Shown: positions 61,872 to 64,000 of the stretch, in pieces
How the letters are laid out: each line of letters starts with the position of its first letter
Numbering within the stretch: the stretch's first letter is position 1
Assembly: GCF_030814695.1 (NCBI RefSeq)
Contig: NZ_JAUSVL010000001.1
Coordinates: 5,368,227-5,432,226, forward strand
Length of the DNA stretch: 64,000 nucleotides
Direction of reading: 5' to 3'
Origin: Oligosphaera ethanolica
GTDB taxonomy: Bacteria > Verrucomicrobiota > Lentisphaeria > Oligosphaerales > Oligosphaeraceae
Translations under genes and position numbers: made by a program
Notes under the pieces: generated by a model
What the model saw: the letters and a program-made list of their open reading frames with translations, nothing else
Told to the model about the DNA's origin: nothing
Databases searched by the model: none

Positions 61872-63362
61872 ATGAAAAAACTCTACCTCGTCAAACCGCT
61901 GGCCATTGGCACCATCAATCCCATGATCTACGGCCACTTCAGCGAACACATCGGCGGCGTCTTCTACGACGGCCTGTGGGTCGGCGAAGACTCGCCCGTG
62001 CCCAATATCCGCGGCTTCCGTAAAAGCCTCGTGGAGAAATTTCGTGCGATCCGCCCGACGGTGCTACGCTGGCCGGGCGGCTGTTTTGCCGAGACCTACG
62101 ACTGGCGTGACGGGATTGGTCCCCGCGATGAACGGCCGGTGCGCCTCAACTGGTGGCATCAGCGCGATCAGCGCTTGGAGTCCAACGCCGTGGGCACCCA
62201 CGAGTTCATTGATTTCTGCCGCCTGGTCGGCGCCGAGCCGTATTTTGCCGCCAACATCACCTCGCAGTCGCCGATGGTCGTGCGGGACTGGATTGACTAC
62301 TGCAACTCGCCGGCAGGCTCCACCTCCATGGCCCGACTGCGCGAACAAAATGGCTCGGCCGAGCCGTTCCGAGTGCATTTTTGGGGCGTGGGCAATGAAT
62401 GCTGGGGCGGCGGCGGCAATATGACGCCCGAAGTCTACGCCCATGAATTCCGCAAGTACGCGGCCATCATGGCCAATAGCGGCAACGGTCTCGAACTCAT
62501 CGGCTGCGGCCCCAATGGCGGCGACTGGCGCTGGACGGAAAAATTCCTTCAGCACTTCGAACCATCCGAACACCACATGCAGGGCTATTCCGTGCACTAC
62601 TACTGCTCTGCCTGCGGCCACGCCACCGAATTCACCGACCTCGAATACTACCAGATGCTCGTCAAGGCCGCCGGCATCGAAACGGTCATTGAACGCAACT
62701 GGCAGCTCATCTCGGGCTTTGGCATGCAAAACTACGCCCGTCTGGTTGTGGACGAATGGGGCTGCTGGCACCCCGAAGGCTCCGGCCCCAGCCAGGGCCG
62801 CAATCTCTTCGAACAGCAAAGCACCATGCGCGATGCGCTCGTGGCCGCGCTGACTCTCAATGTCTTCAACAACCACTGTGACAAGGTCCGCATGGCCAAC
62901 ATCGCCCAACTGGCCAATAATCTCCACTGTCTCTTCCTCGCCAACGAAAAAAACTGCATCACCACGCCAACCTACCACGTCTTCGACATGTATCAGCAGC
63001 ATCAGGGCGGCAACACCATCCGCTGCATCGGCGATGACGACGACAGCGTCATCGCGTCCAGCGACCCGCGCCAGCCGGCAACGCTGGCCAGTCTGTCCCA
63101 TTCGGCATCCATCCGCAACAAGGTCCTCACGCTCACCATTGCTAATTTGAGCCTGACCGAAAACGCGGGTATCGTTCTGGAGCCCGTCGGCTTCCAGCTC
63201 GGTCGCGACGCCGAAATCACCACTCTGACCAGCAACAACGTCCGCGCCTGCAACACCTTCGCCGCCCCAGACTGCGTCTGCCCTACAGAGCATGAGGGCG
63301 TCGCGACCACCCTGGCCATTCCTCCCGCTTCTGTTGTCTGCCTCAAGGCCAAAGTGAAATAG
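61872..63362 (+). CDS. Alpha-N-arabinofuranosidase, GH51
   Basis: 496 residues with no signal peptide, so cytoplasmic. The barrel starts with NPMIYGHFSEHIGGVFYDGL and has LRWPGGCFAETYDW. Catalytic acid/base Glu176 is in FWGVGNECWGGGGN and nucleophile Glu295 is in VVDEWGCWH. A beta-sandwich C-terminal domain follows (about 385-496). It cleaves terminal alpha-L-arabinofuranose from imported arabino-oligosaccharides. No clear ribosome binding site is seen upstream of the ATG. Pairing with secreted lyases and esterases in the window suggests use of arabinose-containing plant polymers. Confidence 0.95.
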   Translation: MKKLYLVKPLAIGTINPMIYGHFSEHIGGVFYDGLWVGEDSPVPNIRGFRKSLVEKFRAIRPTVLRWPGGCFAETYDWRDGIGPRDERPVRLNWWHQRDQRLESNAVGTHEFIDFCRLVGAEPYFAANITSQSPMVVRDWIDYCNSPAGSTSMARLREQNGSAEPFRVHFWGVGNECWGGGGNMTPEVYAHEFRKYAAIMANSGNGLELIGCGPNGGDWRWTEKFLQHFEPSEHHMQGYSVHYYCSACGHATEFTDLEYYQMLVKAAGIETVIERNWQLISGFGMQNYARLVVDEWGCWHPEGSGPSQGRNLFEQQSTMRDALVAALTLNVFNNHCDKVRMANIAQLANNLHCLFLANEKNCITTPTYHVFDMYQQHQGGNTIRCIGDDDDSVIASSDPRQPATLASLSHSASIRNKVLTLTIANLSLTENAGIVLEPVGFQLGRDAEITTLTSNNVRACNTFAAPDCVCPTEHEGVATTLAIPPASVVCLKAKVK

Positions 63363-63421
63363 CCCCACGCAAAGCCCGCATCATCCCTGATCTCACCCCA
63401 TCCCGGAAAGGACCTTCCGCC

Positions 63422-64000
63422 TATGCCCCGCTTCCCCATCCTGCTCAGTTCTCTGGCCATGCTTTCCACTATGTCGTTGTTTGCGCAGGACCCGCTGCCG
63501 CCGGCACGAGTTACACCCCAGCCTGCCAGCGAATGCGAAAAGCTCTTCAGCAAAATCAGTTTTGATCAGCTCCCCGGTAACCTCAATGCGTACATCCGCG
63601 ACGAGTGGTTCCTGCTCACCGGCGGCACGCCCGAGAGCTACAATAGCATGACCGCCGGCTGGGGCGGCACCGGCATCCTCTGGGGAAAACAAGTCGCTTT
63701 CGTCTTCGTCCACACCGACCGCTTTACCTACCAGTTCATGGAACAAAGCGACATGTTCACCATGTCCTTCATGGACCGCGACGCCAGGCCAGCCCTTGCC
63801 AATATCTTCGGCCGCAAATCCGGTCGCGACACCGACAAGGTCACCGAGGCCGGCGTTACCCCCATCGCCACGCCCGAAGGCGGTGTCACCTACCAGCAGG
63901 CACGCCTCGTTATCGTCTGCAAACGCATTGCCAAAGTACCCCTCACCCAGGACCTCATCACCGGCGATATCGGCTTCAAATACGGCGAAAACAGCTACCA
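63422..64000 (+). CDS. Secreted flavin reductase-like protein (3' partial)
   Basis: The gene starts at the ATG at 63422 (GAAAGGA upstream) and runs off the window after 193 codons. A signal peptide (PRFPILLSSLAMLSTMSLFA) is followed by a flavin-reductase/DIM6-NTAB-type FMN-binding split-barrel pattern: NAYIRDEWFLLTGG, YNSMTAGWGGTGILWGKQ, FVHTDRFTYQFM and ANIFGRKSGRDTDKVTEAG. Family members reduce flavins or bind FMN. An exported version is unusual but known in PVC and Bacteroidetes genomes. It lies 59 bp after GH51, same strand. The product is clear in family, not in role. Confidence 0.85.

Overview
The window reads as a GC-rich chromosome segment from an uncultured or poorly known anaerobe of the PVC group, most likely Lentisphaerota (Victivallis-like) or a close Verrucomicrobiota relative. 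The main reasons are three short pseudopilin-type proteins with the [20 protein letters not shown] leader and an H-x9-DG type C-terminal motif, a high density of secreted glycan-degrading enzymes, a PPi-dependent phosphofructokinase, and a sodium-pumping oxaloacetate decarboxylase. The taxonomic call is inference from gene content only.

Layout: 1-2621 is an amino-acid ABC transporter (binding-protein/permease fusion cut by the window edge, then an ATPase fused to an anti-sigma-kinase-like domain) followed by a STAS protein. 3184-4788 is a clade 3 catalase. 5191-9763 is a co-directional run with kdsD, a FAD oxidoreductase, psd and a metallo-beta-lactamase-fold protein. 9870-14169 has an SGNH hydrolase, a gene split by an ISL3-family element, and a GH43-like protein. 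14752-18311 (minus) has a heparinase II/III-like lyase and a 2-hydroxyacid dehydrogenase, next to three tandem tRNA-Gly(GCC). 19085-23407 has a pseudopilin and a large double beta-helix protein. 23688-25602 is a two-gene insertion sequence with a HARE-HTH-like accessory protein. 26285-30950 is oadG-oadA-oadB and glpP. 31661-34675 has two pseudopilins and thiI. 35979-37115 is an IS110-type transposase. 37436-45268 has mutY and two large secreted carbohydrate-active proteins. 45680-49862 (minus) has amrS and a DegT aminotransferase/amidohydrolase operon. 50168-53265 has pfp, tcdA and a DJ-1-like protein. 53358-64000 has a sialate O-acetylesterase-like protein, a serine hydrolase, a three-gene alpha/beta-hydrolase operon, a GH51 arabinofuranosidase and the start of a secreted flavin-reductase-like protein.

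Biologically the genes fit a fermentative degrader of plant or host glycans. Secreted lyases, beta-helix, GH5-like, DUF4838 and esterase proteins attack polysaccharide, GH51 works in the cytoplasm, PPi-Pfk runs glycolysis, and Oad couples oxaloacetate decarboxylation to Na+ export.

The intergenic DNA is unusual. Most gaps over 300 bp are filled with interspersed repeats. They include a composite hairpin-rich family with copies at six or more loci, 9-bp minisatellites sharing a conserved tail at three loci, an 8-bp minisatellite at two loci, a 10-bp minisatellite, and several long stem-loops. The clearest single event is an ISL3 insertion into a run of eight A residues: removing the element and one target copy restores a 165-residue reading frame with an acidic (LDD)n tail.
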